A stretch of 64,000 bases of DNA from Caulobacteraceae bacterium (GCA_947475415.1 CANJLH010000003.1:62001-126000); one strand, 5' to 3'; positions 53,864 to 62,981 are shown, counted from the stretch's first letter. Translations and numbers: made by a program. The notes: generated from the sequence alone by a model not told the origin.

Positions 53864-54743
53864 GGTGCCCGCCCGCTGGCGCAGCCTTGCGGCCCTTGTG
53901 TTTGGCGCAACGATCGTCGGACTGTCGCCAATCCTGGTTCGTCTTGCAGAGGCCGGGCCGGCCGCCGTGGGGTTTTGGCGGCTGGCCTTCGCGATCCCGA
54001 TCTTGTTCACACTCAGCCGCCGGGCGAACCCGTCGCCGACCCAACCCTCGCAGACAGCGCTGCTCGCGGGGCTGTTCTTCGCGCTCGACCTGGGGTTCTG
54101 GCACTATGGCATTCGCTATACTTCCGTTGCCAACGCCACGGTGCTGTCCAACCTCGCCCCAGTGGTGGTCATCGCCCTGGGTTGGGTGTTCCTGCGTGAA
54201 CGCCCGCGGAAACTATTGGTGGCCGCCGTTGGCGCAGCCGTGGGCGGAGCCTGGATGATGTCGCAATCGAGGGGCGTCGCCACACTTCTGGACCAGTCGC
54301 TGGGCGATGCGCTGTCGGCGTCCACGGCGCTCTGGTATGGACTCTACTTCCTTTTCATGAGCCGGGCTCGGCGCGGTGAGCCCGCGGCCCGACTGATGTT
54401 GTGGTCGAGCCTAGCGGGGGCGCCGCTGTTGCTCGCCGCGGCTGCGGTCCTGCACGAGGATCTGACACCAGTCACGATCATCGGTTGGCTCGCATGCGCA
54501 GGTCTTGGGTTGATGCATGTGACCGGTCAAGGCGCGGTCGCTTGGGCCCTGGGCCGAGTTCCCGCACCGGCGGCGTCAGTGGCCATGCTGTTACAGCCGA
54601 TCGTCGCGGGCGGCCTGGGATGGATCTTGTTCGACGAGGCGATCGGCCGCCTCCAGGGCCTCGGGGCTGTGATCACCCTGAGTGGGGTGGCGCTGGCGCA
54701 GGCGGTTTCAAGACCCGCCGCTCAGCCGCCGGAAAAGCCGTAG
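53856..54743 (+). CDS. DMT-superfamily (EamA) transporter
   Basis: A 295-aa membrane protein with ten helices in two EamA halves. The first half is RWRSLAALVFGATIVGLSPILVRLAEAGPAAVGFWRLAFAIPILF and NATVLSNLAPVVVIALGWVFLRERP. The second half has LGRVPAPAASVAMLLQPIVAGGLGWILFDE. It may export metabolites. The start is probably the TTG at 53856, with GGGAG about 8 nt upstream and overlapping the gluQ stop; the GTG at 53865 is possible. Its 3' end overlaps the convergent selO gene by 22 nt. Confidence 0.85.
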   Translation: MTEVPARWRSLAALVFGATIVGLSPILVRLAEAGPAAVGFWRLAFAIPILFTLSRRANPSPTQPSQTALLAGLFFALDLGFWHYGIRYTSVANATVLSNLAPVVVIALGWVFLRERPRKLLVAAVGAAVGGAWMMSQSRGVATLLDQSLGDALSASTALWYGLYFLFMSRARRGEPAARLMLWSSLAGAPLLLAAAAVLHEDLTPVTIIGWLACAGLGLMHVTGQGAVAWALGRVPAPAASVAMLLQPIVAGGLGWILFDEAIGRLQGLGAVITLSGVALAQAVSRPAAQPPEKP

Positions 54744-56143
54744 GCCAGCCGCGCCGCCTCAATGGCCGCCAGTTTGGCGTCGAACGCGCGCCAGTCGTCC
54801 GCTTCGGCGATGGGAGCCCAGATGGCCTCGATCTCCTCGTAGATCAGCTCCTCAGGATCGGAGCGTTGGAAGTAGGGGTCGGCCAGCCGCTCGGGTCGCT
54901 CCGGCTCGCGCTCGCCGATCAGACGACGGAATTCTTCCATTTCCTCTGCGCCATAGAACCGCGCCCGTGGTCCCGCCCGGGCGCGATCCTCGGCGCCGCC
55001 GAACCAGTCGAAGAAGAAGGGCTCCCAGCGGATTGACGCGCCGCCGGCCGCCAGTGTCCGGAATGCAGCCCCCGCGAGCGCGGCGTCGGCCTCCTCGCCC
55101 GCACTCTTTACCCCCAGACGCCGGCGGATCGCCTCGGCCAGTTCGCGGCGGTACGCCGGGCTGAACCCCTTCAGCGCTTCGACCAGCGGCTCGGTCTTGC
55201 TCACCATCGCCAGGCAACTGGCCAGCTGCTGCAAGTTCCAAAGCACGGTGTCCGGCTGACGGCCGAACCGGTAGAGGCCCGAGTGGTCGAAATAGGCGGC
55301 CGTGAAATTGGGGTCGCTGTAGGGCAGGAAGCGGTAGGGGCCGTAGTCGAAGCTCTCGCCGTTGATATTCATATTGTCGGTGTTGAGCACCCCATGCACG
55401 AATCCCGCGGCCATCCAGGCGGCGGCCAACTTGGCGCAGCGCGCCACCACCGCTTCAAGCAGCGCCGTTCCGCGGTCGGGAGCATTGTCCAGTTGGGGAT
55501 AGTAGTTGGCGATCACATGATCAATCAGCCGTCCGATCTGGTCGGCACGGTCGAAATAGGCCTGCCTTTGAAATGCTCCGAAGCGGATATGGCTGTGCGA
55601 CAGCCGCACCAGCACAGCGCTGCGGGTCGGGCTCGGTTCGTCGCCACGCGTCAGGGCTTCGCCGGTCTCGATCAGTGAGAAAGAACGCGACGTTGGCACG
55701 CCGAGTGCCTCGAGCAGGCTTGTGGCCAACACCTCGCGCATGCCGCCCTTGAGCGTAAGCCGACCATCCCCCTGCCGTGACCAGGGCGTCTGGCCGGAAC
55801 CCTTGGTGCCCAGTTCCAACAGGCGGTCAGTTCCGGATTCCCGCATTTGTGCGAAGGAAAAGCCCCGGCCGTCGCCGAGGTCGGGGTTGTAGCTGCGGAA
55901 CTGGTGCCCGTGGTAGCGCATGGCCAGCGGGCTGGGCAGGCCACCAGGCAGCGGCTCAAAGCGGCCGAAATGGGCGATCCATTCCGCATCTGTGAGGCTG
56001 TCGAGGCCAACCGTCGCGGCTGCGCGGTCGTTGCGATAGCGCAGGATCGTCTGCGGGAATGCCGCCGCCGCCACTGGATCAAAGAACTCTGGCCCCAGCT
56101 CTGGAACCTGCGGATCGGGATGGTATCTGGAACCGGGCGGCAT
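54722..56143 (-). CDS. selO: protein adenylyltransferase SelO (YdiU)
   Basis: A 473-aa pseudokinase-fold enzyme that AMPylates proteins. AMRYHGHQFRSYNPDLGDGRGF, LELGTKGSGQTPWSRQGDGRLTLKGGMRE and the active-site FVHGVLNTDNMNINGESFDYGPYRFL with the metal-binding DYGP are all present. The C-terminus ends ARLAYGFSGG without the Cys found near the end of many SelO proteins. Known SelO proteins link to redox stress. It converges with the DMT transporter, and nhaA is divergent. Confidence 0.93.
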   Translation of the reverse strand: MPPGSRYHPDPQVPELGPEFFDPVAAAAFPQTILRYRNDRAAATVGLDSLTDAEWIAHFGRFEPLPGGLPSPLAMRYHGHQFRSYNPDLGDGRGFSFAQMRESGTDRLLELGTKGSGQTPWSRQGDGRLTLKGGMREVLATSLLEALGVPTSRSFSLIETGEALTRGDEPSPTRSAVLVRLSHSHIRFGAFQRQAYFDRADQIGRLIDHVIANYYPQLDNAPDRGTALLEAVVARCAKLAAAWMAAGFVHGVLNTDNMNINGESFDYGPYRFLPYSDPNFTAAYFDHSGLYRFGRQPDTVLWNLQQLASCLAMVSKTEPLVEALKGFSPAYRRELAEAIRRRLGVKSAGEEADAALAGAAFRTLAAGGASIRWEPFFFDWFGGAEDRARAGPRARFYGAEEMEEFRRLIGEREPERPERLADPYFQRSDPEELIYEEIEAIWAPIAEADDWRAFDAKLAAIEAARLAYGFSGG

Positions 56144-56197
56144 GATCCCTTTGAGCGCGCCGAGCCCCGCGACGCAACGGCTAGACTCTGACCTGTC

Positions 56198-56214
56198 TGG
56201 CTTGAATCAAGCCA
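56198..56214. promoter_or_regulatory. 17-bp palindrome upstream of nhaA and selO
   Basis: TGGCTTGA, a central A and TCAAGCCA form a perfect 8-bp-arm palindrome. It lies in the 203-bp region between the divergent selO and nhaA genes, 55 bp from selO and 133 bp from nhaA. It looks like a dimeric repressor or activator site; the protein is unknown. Confidence 0.45.
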
Positions 56215-56346
56215 AATGGGATGAACATGGGTGCTTCTATGAGTGAGCGCTAAATTTTGCCCTCTCAGCATGGTCCGATGTGAGCGGGAAGTGCTCTTGC
56301 GCCGATTGCTGATTTTCCAGGTCGAACCGCATGCTACTAAAGCCCT

Positions 56347-57528
56347 ATGTCGACCCGCGCCACATTGGAGTTTCTGAAGACCGAAAGCGGCTCTGGATTG
56401 CTGCTGGCGGCCGCCGCCGCGGCCGCCATCATCTGGGCCAACACACCCTTCGCCGATAGTTATTTCGCCTTGATCGAACACCACCTTACGGTCCGCGTCG
56501 GTGGCTTCGAACAGACCATGAGCCTGCTGAAGTGGGTCAAGAACGGCCTCATGGCGATCTTCTTTTTTGTGGTCGGCTTGGAGATCAAATACGAGCTTCT
56601 GCGGGGCGAACTGTCCAATCCACGTCGCCTGGCCCTGCCGCTCCTGGCCGCTCTAGGAGGAGTCGCCGTCCCGGCTCTGGTCTATCTGGCCCTGAACCTC
56701 GGCCCCGGCGGCGAGCCTACGGGCTGGCCGATCCCAGCGGCCACGGATATCGCCTTTGCATTGGCCGCCCTGGCGATCGCCGGGCCCAAGGCGCCGCCGT
56801 CTCTGCGGATCTTCCTGCTTACCCTGGCGATCGCCGACGATCTCGTGGCGGTGGCGCTGATCGCCATTCTGTACTCCCGCGGCCTGCACCCAGCCATGCT
56901 GGCGGGCGCCGGTGCGGGGCTTGCCTTGATGGCGCTGCTGTCACGCTGGGAACGTGCGCCATACTTCTTCTACGCGGTGCTGTTTGCCGTCGTTTGGGCC
57001 TTCACCCTGAAGTCAGGCGTCAACACCTCACTTGCCGGCGTCGCCGCCGCCTTCACTGTCCCGCTCGCCCGCCGCGCCGGTGAGCGAGGTCCCCTGCAGG
57101 ATTTCATGCATGGCCTGCACCCCTATGTCGCGTTCCTGATCTTGCCGCTGTTCGCCTTCGCGGCGGCGGGCTTTTCTATCGCCCACCATTCGCCCGATGA
57201 CGTCATCGGGCCGGTGTCCCTCGGGGTCGCCGCGGGGTTGTTCGTTGGCAAGCAGATCGGTGTCTTCGGAGCCGCCGCCCTGGCGATCGGCCTCAACCTG
57301 GCCCGCCGGCCGACGGGCGCGAGGTGGCTTGACCTTTATGCCGTTTCCACTCTCTGCGGGGTCGGATTCACTATGAGCCTGTTCATCGGAAGCTTGGCTT
57401 TCGATACTCGCCCCGACCTGCAAAACGAAGTGCGGCTGGGGGTTGTGGTGGGTTCATTGCTGTCAATCCTGCTGGGAGCGAGCCTGCTCGCCCGGCCTCA
57501 GGCGCGGCGACCTTCTGACGCGGGCTGA
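56347..57528 (+). CDS. nhaA: Na+/H+ antiporter NhaA
   Basis: A 393-aa secondary antiporter with about twelve helices. The ion-binding Asp pair is in LLTLAIADDLVAVALIAILY. WVKNGLMAIFFFVVGLEIKYELLRGELSNPRRLALPLLAALGG and PAATDIAFALAALAI are family marks, as is VGKQIGVFGAAALAIGL near the C-terminus. It exports sodium in exchange for protons at alkaline pH. No nhaR is adjacent. It is divergent from selO, with a 17-bp palindrome between. Confidence 0.96.
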   Translation: MSTRATLEFLKTESGSGLLLAAAAAAAIIWANTPFADSYFALIEHHLTVRVGGFEQTMSLLKWVKNGLMAIFFFVVGLEIKYELLRGELSNPRRLALPLLAALGGVAVPALVYLALNLGPGGEPTGWPIPAATDIAFALAALAIAGPKAPPSLRIFLLTLAIADDLVAVALIAILYSRGLHPAMLAGAGAGLALMALLSRWERAPYFFYAVLFAVVWAFTLKSGVNTSLAGVAAAFTVPLARRAGERGPLQDFMHGLHPYVAFLILPLFAFAAAGFSIAHHSPDDVIGPVSLGVAAGLFVGKQIGVFGAAALAIGLNLARRPTGARWLDLYAVSTLCGVGFTMSLFIGSLAFDTRPDLQNEVRLGVVVGSLLSILLGASLLARPQARRPSDAG

Positions 57529-57551
57529 ATGTGGCGCTTGCGCAACAGCTT

Positions 57552-57596
57552 ACGTGAAACGTAACAACGTATCACGAATTCCATAGACCAATGGTC
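57552..57596 (+). promoter_or_regulatory. phased ACGT motifs and palindrome upstream of TonB receptor
   Basis: ACGT occurs at 57552-57555, 57559-57562 and 57567-57570, followed by ACGA at 57574, at 7-8 nt spacing. GACCAATGGTC (57586-57596) is an 11-bp palindrome just downstream. The receptor start is 75 bp further. It is a candidate regulatory site with no known factor. Confidence 0.35.
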
Positions 57597-57670
57597 AATG
57601 AACGCAATCTCATCGACCCACATACGACGACGGGCCCACCGTCGCCGGGAGCAAACAGATCGGAGCCAAA

Positions 57671-60079
57671 ATGACATTCGTCCGCTTGCTGAAGGCATCG
57701 GCTTCGCTGGCCGCCCTGTCCACCCTGGCATTCGGCGCCGCCGCCCATGCCCAGGATGACGCCGCGCCCAGCGTCGATGAGATTATCGTCACCGCCCAGA
57801 AGCGCAGCCAGAGCCTGCAGGACGTGCCCATCGTGGTGACCGCGGTCAGCGGTCAACTTCTGAAGGACACTGGCGTACGCGACATCAAGGACCTGACAAT
57901 CCTGACGCCCGGCCTGCTGGTCACGTCGACGACCGGTGAAAACGTCACCACCGCGCGCATCCGCGGCGTTGGAACCGTTGGCGACAACCCTGGCCTGGAG
58001 TCTTCGGTCAGCGTTGTCATCGATGGCGTCTACCGTCCGCGCAACGGGGTCGGCTTCGGTGACCTTGGCGAACTGGACCGTATCGAGGTCCTGAAGGGGC
58101 CGCAGGGCACTCTGTTCGGCAAGAACGCCTCTGCCGGCGTTATCAACATCCTTTCAAAGCGTCCGTCCAAGACCCTGACGGCGTTGTCAGAGGTCACCGC
58201 CGGAAACTACGGCGCATTCGCCGCCTCCCAGTCGATTTCTGGCCCGCTAGGCGACAAAGCCGGCGCCGGCCTCTACGTCGGCGTGCGCACCCGTGATGGC
58301 TTGTATGACGTCAACACGGGCACGGCGGCCAGCACCCGCGGCTCGAAGGAGAGCGCCAACCAGAAGGCCTACACTGGCCGCCTGCAACTGGTGTTCGAAC
58401 CCAGCGATTCCTTCGACGCTCGGATCATCGCCGACTATTCGAAGCGCGACGAGGACTGCTGCCTCGCCGTCGGCATCAACAACAACCCCACCCAGGCGAT
58501 CCTGGCCGGCGTGTCCGGGGCCAAGGCGGCCGATTCAACCCCGTTCAACCGCGTCGCCTACGCGAACCGTTCGACGCCGCAGAACATCAAGGACTACGGC
58601 GCCTCACTGGAAGCCAACTGGGACCTCGACGCCCTGGGCGGCGCCACGCTGACCTCGATCACCGCGGCGCGGAACTGGCGCTCGTTCAACGGCCAGGATT
58701 CTGACTTTTCCTCTGCCGATCTGGCCTATCGCCCTGACGACGGCGGATTTGTCACCAAGTTCAAGCAGTTCAGTGAGGAAGTCCGGCTTGCCGGATCGAC
58801 CGGCGACCTGACCTGGCTGGTGGGCGGCTTCTACGCGGACGAAAAGGTGGACTTCAACCAGTCGTTCCTGTTGGGCCGCAGCCTTGAGCCCTATCTCGGA
58901 CTGGCGCTGTCGGGCGGAACCAACCCGCAGCTGGTGTCGCAGTTGGCCGCTCGGCCCTTCGGCCTGATCACGCCGGGAACCGGCCAGATCGATGTCTTCA
59001 ACCAGAAGTCCAAGTCCTTCGCCCTCTTCACCAACAACAGCTACAAGGTGGGTAACCTCGAACTCACTGTGGGCCTGCGGTACACCACTGAGGACAAGGA
59101 TCTCACCTCTCACTATTTCAACAGCCACCAAGGCCTCGTGTGTTCCGCCACCCTGGCTCGTGCGCCGCAAATCCTCGCCGCCCTGGGCGCCGCCAATGGC
59201 ACGACCTATCTGGGCACAATCTGCGCGCCGTTCAACGACCCGGCGTTCAACAACCTGACCACGCAACAGTCGCGCAAGGAAAAGGAGTGGAGCGGAACGG
59301 CCAAGGCGGCCTATCGGTTCAACCGCCAGGTCCTGACCTATGTCTCCTACGCCCGCGGTTACAAGGCGGGCGGCTTCAACTTCGACCGCGCCCGCCGCGG
59401 GATCGGCATCGCCAATCCTGATACCAGCTTCGGTGGCGAATTCGTGGATAGCTATGAAGGCGGCGTGAAGTCGACCCTGTTCGGGCGCAGCCTGCTGGCC
59501 AACGCCAGCGTCTTCCATCAAACCTTCAAGGGCTTCCAGCTGAACACCTTCACAGGCATCAGCTTCATCGTCGCCTCGATCCCGAAGGTGACCTCCCAGG
59601 GTGTCGACACCGACATGGTCTGGTTCACCCCGGTCGATGGCCTGAGCTTCCAGGGCGGCATCACCTACGCCGAGACCCAGTACGGCAAGTTCACACCGCC
59701 GGCCGGGATCAGCCCGCGCCTTTCGGGAGCGCGGATTTCCTTTGCGCCAAAGTGGTCGGCAACCCTGTCGGGCACCCTGGAGCGGCCAATCTCGGACAAG
59801 CTGGAATTCCGCTCCAACGTCGGGATGAAATACACCTCGTCCTACAACACCGGTTCCGATCTCGCCCCCGGCAAGCTCCAGAAGGAACTGGCCCTGTTCA
59901 ATGCGCGGGTGGGGATCGGCAGCAAGGAGAAGGGCTGGACTGTCGAGGCCTGGGCCCAGAATCTCACCAACCGCAAATACTATCAGGTTGTGTTCGACGC
60001 ATTCGCCCAGACAGGCCAGTTGAACGCCTTCCTGGCCGCGCCGCGGACCTACGGGGCGACGCTGCGCTACGAATACTGA
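57671..60079 (+). CDS. TonB-dependent outer-membrane receptor
   Basis: An 802-aa receptor. The signal peptide ends AAAHAQ near residue 27, the TonB box DEIIVTAQ follows at 38-45, and the plug domain (QDVPIVVTAVSGQLL to LDRIEVLKGPQGTLFGKNASAGVINIL) is at about 50-165. A 22-strand barrel follows and ends GATLRYEY with a terminal aromatic residue. The long form without an N-terminal extension fits Caulobacterales receptors for complex organic substrates. The ligand is unknown. No ExbB/D or TonB is nearby. It is terminated by a hairpin at 60102. Confidence 0.94.
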   Translation: MTFVRLLKASASLAALSTLAFGAAAHAQDDAAPSVDEIIVTAQKRSQSLQDVPIVVTAVSGQLLKDTGVRDIKDLTILTPGLLVTSTTGENVTTARIRGVGTVGDNPGLESSVSVVIDGVYRPRNGVGFGDLGELDRIEVLKGPQGTLFGKNASAGVINILSKRPSKTLTALSEVTAGNYGAFAASQSISGPLGDKAGAGLYVGVRTRDGLYDVNTGTAASTRGSKESANQKAYTGRLQLVFEPSDSFDARIIADYSKRDEDCCLAVGINNNPTQAILAGVSGAKAADSTPFNRVAYANRSTPQNIKDYGASLEANWDLDALGGATLTSITAARNWRSFNGQDSDFSSADLAYRPDDGGFVTKFKQFSEEVRLAGSTGDLTWLVGGFYADEKVDFNQSFLLGRSLEPYLGLALSGGTNPQLVSQLAARPFGLITPGTGQIDVFNQKSKSFALFTNNSYKVGNLELTVGLRYTTEDKDLTSHYFNSHQGLVCSATLARAPQILAALGAANGTTYLGTICAPFNDPAFNNLTTQQSRKEKEWSGTAKAAYRFNRQVLTYVSYARGYKAGGFNFDRARRGIGIANPDTSFGGEFVDSYEGGVKSTLFGRSLLANASVFHQTFKGFQLNTFTGISFIVASIPKVTSQGVDTDMVWFTPVDGLSFQGGITYAETQYGKFTPPAGISPRLSGARISFAPKWSATLSGTLERPISDKLEFRSNVGMKYTSSYNTGSDLAPGKLQKELALFNARVGIGSKEKGWTVEAWAQNLTNRKYYQVVFDAFAQTGQLNAFLAAPRTYGATLRYEY

Positions 60080-60101
60080 GGCCACGCTGCGGAACGAGAA
60101 A

Positions 60102-60125
60102 CGGCCCCGGAGTGATCCGGGGCCG
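60102..60125. terminator. bidirectional hairpin between TonB receptor and aldehyde dehydrogenase
   Basis: CGGCCCCGGA and TCCGGGGCCG form a perfect 10-bp stem with a GTGA loop between the convergent genes, 22 nt from each stop. AAA precedes it, so on the minus strand TTT follows the stem; the plus strand has only a later TTT. Confidence 0.8.
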
Positions 60126-60146
60126 CAATCGTTTCAGCCAAGGGTT

Positions 60147-61577
60147 TCAGCCCTCTTTCGGGCGATAGCCCAGCACCGCCTTGGTTTCGAGGAATTCGGA
60201 GAAGGCGTAGTCACCCCACTCCCGGCCGTTTCCGCTCATCTTGTAGCCGCCGAAGGGGGCGTTGAAGTCGGCCGCGCCGTTCAGGGACACCTGGCCCGCG
60301 CGCAGGCGTGAGGCCACGGCCTTGGCTGCATTGAGGTCCGCGCCGTTCACATAGGCCGCCAGGCCGTACTCGGTATCGTTGCCGATCTCGATGGCGTGGT
60401 CGATGTCGTCATAGCCCAGGATCGCGAGCACCGGGCCGAAGATCTCCTCCTTGGCGATGCTCATATCGTTGGTGACATTGGCGAACACCGTCGGCTTGAC
60501 GTAGTGGCCAGTCTCCAGGCCATCGGGTTTGCCGGGACCACCGGCGACAAGGGTGGCGCCTTCGTCGACGCCCTTCTGGATCAGGGTCTGGATCTTGGAC
60601 CACTGGGTCTTTGAGACCACCGGGCCCAGCGCCGCATTGCCGCCGGGATCGCCGACCGTGACCTGACCGGCCGCCTCGCGGGCGGCGGCGATCGCTTCGT
60701 CCATGCGCCCCGCCGGCACCAGCATCCGGGTGGGGGCGTTGCAGGACTGTCCGGAGTTATTCATCACCGCACTGACGCCGCGCGAAACGCTCTTGGCCAG
60801 TATCTCGTCGTCCAGGACGATGTTGGGGCTCTTGCCGCCCAGCTCGGTGTGCACGCGCTTGACGGTAGGGGCGGCGTTCTTGGCCACCTCAATGCCAGCG
60901 CGGGTGGAGCCAGTGAAGGAGATCATGTCCACGTCCGGGTGGCTGGACAGCGCCACGCCGACGCCGGGGCCATCGCCCTGGACCAGGTTGAACACGCCGG
61001 CCGGCACGCCGGCCGCATGCATAATCTCGGCGAAGATCTGGCCGGAGAAAGGGGCTACTTCCGACGGCTTCAGCACCATGGTGCAGCCGGTGGCGATGGC
61101 CGGAGCCACCTTGCAGGCGATCTGGTTCAGCGGCCAGTTCCAGGGGGTGATGAAGCCGCAGACGCCGATCGGCTCCTTGACGATGAAGGTGCGGCCGCGG
61201 TCGTCCTCGAACTTGTAGTCCTTAAGCGCCTGAGCGGCGTAGCTGATGTGGCCGAGGCCGGCGGGAACCTGGGCCTTGGCGGCCAGGTTGGCAGGGGCGC
61301 CCATCTCCTCGGTGACCGCAGCGGCCAGGTCGCCGAAGCGCTTCTTATATTCCTCGACGATGCGGTTCAGGACCTCGATCCGCTCTTCGCGGCTGGTTTG
61401 CGACCAGGCGGGGAACGCCTTGCGAGCCGCCTTTACAGCGCGGTCCACGTCGGCGGCGGAACCCAGCGCGATGCGCCCGGCGGTCTGTTCGGTGGCCGGG
61501 TTTTCCACATCCAGGGTTTTCAACTCAACCGGATCGACCCATTCGCCGTCGATGTAGAACTTCAGGTACTCGCGCAT
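60147..61577 (-). CDS. NAD(P)-dependent aldehyde dehydrogenase
   Basis: A 476-aa ALDH. The catalytic Cys lies in VMNNSGQSCNAPTRM and the general-base Glu in ELGGKSPNIVLDDE. The cofactor loop is FITPWNWPLNQIACKVAPAIATGCTMVLKPSE, and FTGSTRAGIEVAKNA is typical. The substrate is unknown; it resembles the broad aldehyde group (DhaS/AldA-like). A GGAGGG ribosome site precedes the ATG, and a TATAAA-like element lies about 40 bp upstream. It stands alone on the minus strand, opposite the microprotein gene. Confidence 0.92.
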   Translation of the reverse strand: MREYLKFYIDGEWVDPVELKTLDVENPATEQTAGRIALGSAADVDRAVKAARKAFPAWSQTSREERIEVLNRIVEEYKKRFGDLAAAVTEEMGAPANLAAKAQVPAGLGHISYAAQALKDYKFEDDRGRTFIVKEPIGVCGFITPWNWPLNQIACKVAPAIATGCTMVLKPSEVAPFSGQIFAEIMHAAGVPAGVFNLVQGDGPGVGVALSSHPDVDMISFTGSTRAGIEVAKNAAPTVKRVHTELGGKSPNIVLDDEILAKSVSRGVSAVMNNSGQSCNAPTRMLVPAGRMDEAIAAAREAAGQVTVGDPGGNAALGPVVSKTQWSKIQTLIQKGVDEGATLVAGGPGKPDGLETGHYVKPTVFANVTNDMSIAKEEIFGPVLAILGYDDIDHAIEIGNDTEYGLAAYVNGADLNAAKAVASRLRAGQVSLNGAADFNAPFGGYKMSGNGREWGDYAFSEFLETKAVLGYRPKEG

Positions 61578-61720
61578 CGCGTCCCTCCTGGACTTAAAAA
61601 GATTGGCCGCTTCTTTATAGGAAGGCCGGCCGCAGGAAAGCCCCCGCCGCGCAGATCGGCGTCGGTTGCGGCGCAGCCCCGCGCCCGCTAAAGCCGGAGC
61701 GGAATGGATTGGAGCCCCGC

Positions 61721-61801
61721 ATGGTCGGCATCGGCATTATCGTCGTCTTTCTCGTCGTGATCGGCGCATTGAACGTCTATGAGTTCGGTCGTCTCGACTA
61801 A
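61721..61801 (+). CDS. 26-aa membrane microprotein
   Basis: A 26-residue frame encodes MVGIGIIVVFLVVIGALNVY followed by EFGRLD, one hydrophobic span ending in a short charged tail. A GGAG site is 8 nt before the ATG. Similar one-span peptides with an N(V/F)YEFGR-type ending recur, in my memory, in Caulobacterales genomes. The next gene starts 20 bp later, so it may be co-transcribed with the SDR and folB. Function is unknown. Confidence 0.5.
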   Translation: MVGIGIIVVFLVVIGALNVYEFGRLD

Positions 61802-61821
61802 GCGTAGCAGGACTGCGGTCC

Positions 61822-62571
61822 TTGGCTGAGGGCGCGCGCGGCTGCGCCCTGATCACCGGTGGCGCGCGACGCATCGGCCGCGCGTTGGCCGACGCCTGCG
61901 CCGCCTCCGGATTCGACGTGGCCATCCATTGTCGGCAGGTCGACGATGACGCCCACGCCGCCGCCGCCCAGGTGCGCGCCCGAGGCCGCAAGGTGGTGCT
62001 GCTGGCCTGCGACCTGCGCCAGGAGGCCGCCGTGGTGGCCCTGGTCAATGGCGCGGAAGCCGAACTGGGCCCGGTGACCCTGCTGGTCAACAACGCCAGC
62101 CTGTTCGAGGATGACAGTTTCGCAAGCGTCAACCGGGCATCCTGGGACCTGCATCTGGAGACCAACCTGCGCGCGCCGGTGGTGTTGTCGCAGGCCTTCG
62201 CCGCGCGGCTGCCGCCCGGCCACGAGGGCCTGATCGTCAACATCCTCGACCAGCGGGTGCTTCGGCCAACCCCGGAGTTCTTCAGCTACACCTTGTCGCG
62301 GTGCGCCCTGTGGGACGCCACGTTGATGATGGCCCAGGCGCTGGCGCCGCGCATCCGCGTCAACGCCATCGGCCCCGGGCCGGTGCTGGCCTCCATCCAC
62401 CAGACCCCGGCAGACTTCGCGGCGGAGGCTGAGGCCACCCCCCTGGGGCATGCGGTGAGCCCGCTGGAGATCGCCCAGGCGCTCAACTACCTCATCGACG
62501 CCCGATCGGTGACCGGTCAATTGATCGCCGTGGATTCTGGCCAGCACCTGCCCGCACCGGAGCGCCGATGA
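61822..62571 (+). CDS. pteridine-reductase-like SDR with altered catalytic Lys
   Basis: A 249-aa short-chain dehydrogenase. The TGGARRIGRALADA cofactor motif with RRIG is typical of PTR1/FolM pteridine reductases, and Asp143 (in IVNILDQRV) stands in place of Ser, 13 residues before Tyr156, also PTR1-like. The Lys that should follow in YxxxK is Arg160 (YTLSR). It probably reduces dihydropterin or folate, if active. It starts at a TTG with no clear ribosome site and overlaps folB by 4 nt, which supports a pterin role. No canonical folA is in the window. Confidence 0.8.
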   Translation: MAEGARGCALITGGARRIGRALADACAASGFDVAIHCRQVDDDAHAAAAQVRARGRKVVLLACDLRQEAAVVALVNGAEAELGPVTLLVNNASLFEDDSFASVNRASWDLHLETNLRAPVVLSQAFAARLPPGHEGLIVNILDQRVLRPTPEFFSYTLSRCALWDATLMMAQALAPRIRVNAIGPGPVLASIHQTPADFAAEAEATPLGHAVSPLEIAQALNYLIDARSVTGQLIAVDSGQHLPAPERR

Positions 62572-62981
62572 CCACGCCCACCAAGCCTGTCGCCGAGATG
62601 CCCCTGGTCGCCGAGGCGCGCGTGAGGGTGGTGATGACCAAGATCTTCGTCACCGGCGTCAAGCTGCAGGCGGAGATCGGCGTGCACCCGCACGAGCGCG
62701 GCCGCGCCCAGCCGCTGGTGGTTGATGTGGAGCTTGACGTCCCCGCCGCGGGCTTGAAGCGCCTGCGCGACACGGTGAACTACGAGACCATCGTTCAGGC
62801 CGCCCGTGACGTGGCCGCCCAGGGTCACATCGCCCTGGTAGAGACCTTCGCTGAACAACTGGCACGCCTCTGCCTGGCCGACGAGCGCGTCACCCGCGCC
62901 CGGGTGCGGGTGGAAAAGCCCCTGGCGCTGGCCCCCGACGCCGCCGGGGCCGGGGTTGAGGTGACCCTGGTCAGGGGTTGA
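62568..62981 (+). CDS. folB: dihydroneopterin aldolase FolB
   Basis: A 137-aa FolB-family protein. After a 22-residue leader comes VMTKIFVTGVKLQAEIGVHPHERGRAQPLVVDVELDV with the catalytic Glu, then DTVNYETIV, LVETFAEQLARLCL and the C-terminal VEKPLALAPDA with the Lys. It converts dihydroneopterin to 6-hydroxymethyl-dihydropterin for folate synthesis. The ATGA overlap with the SDR couples it to a likely pterin reductase. The start could also be the Met 23 codons in, but the overlap favours 62568. Confidence 0.9.
   Translation: MTTPTKPVAEMPLVAEARVRVVMTKIFVTGVKLQAEIGVHPHERGRAQPLVVDVELDVPAAGLKRLRDTVNYETIVQAARDVAAQGHIALVETFAEQLARLCLADERVTRARVRVEKPLALAPDAAGAGVEVTLVRG

Noticed and set aside
58604..60085. 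493-codon minus-strand frame inside the TonB receptor
   Set aside because: The receptor on the plus strand has signal peptide, TonB box, plug and barrel end; the reverse frame has none of these.
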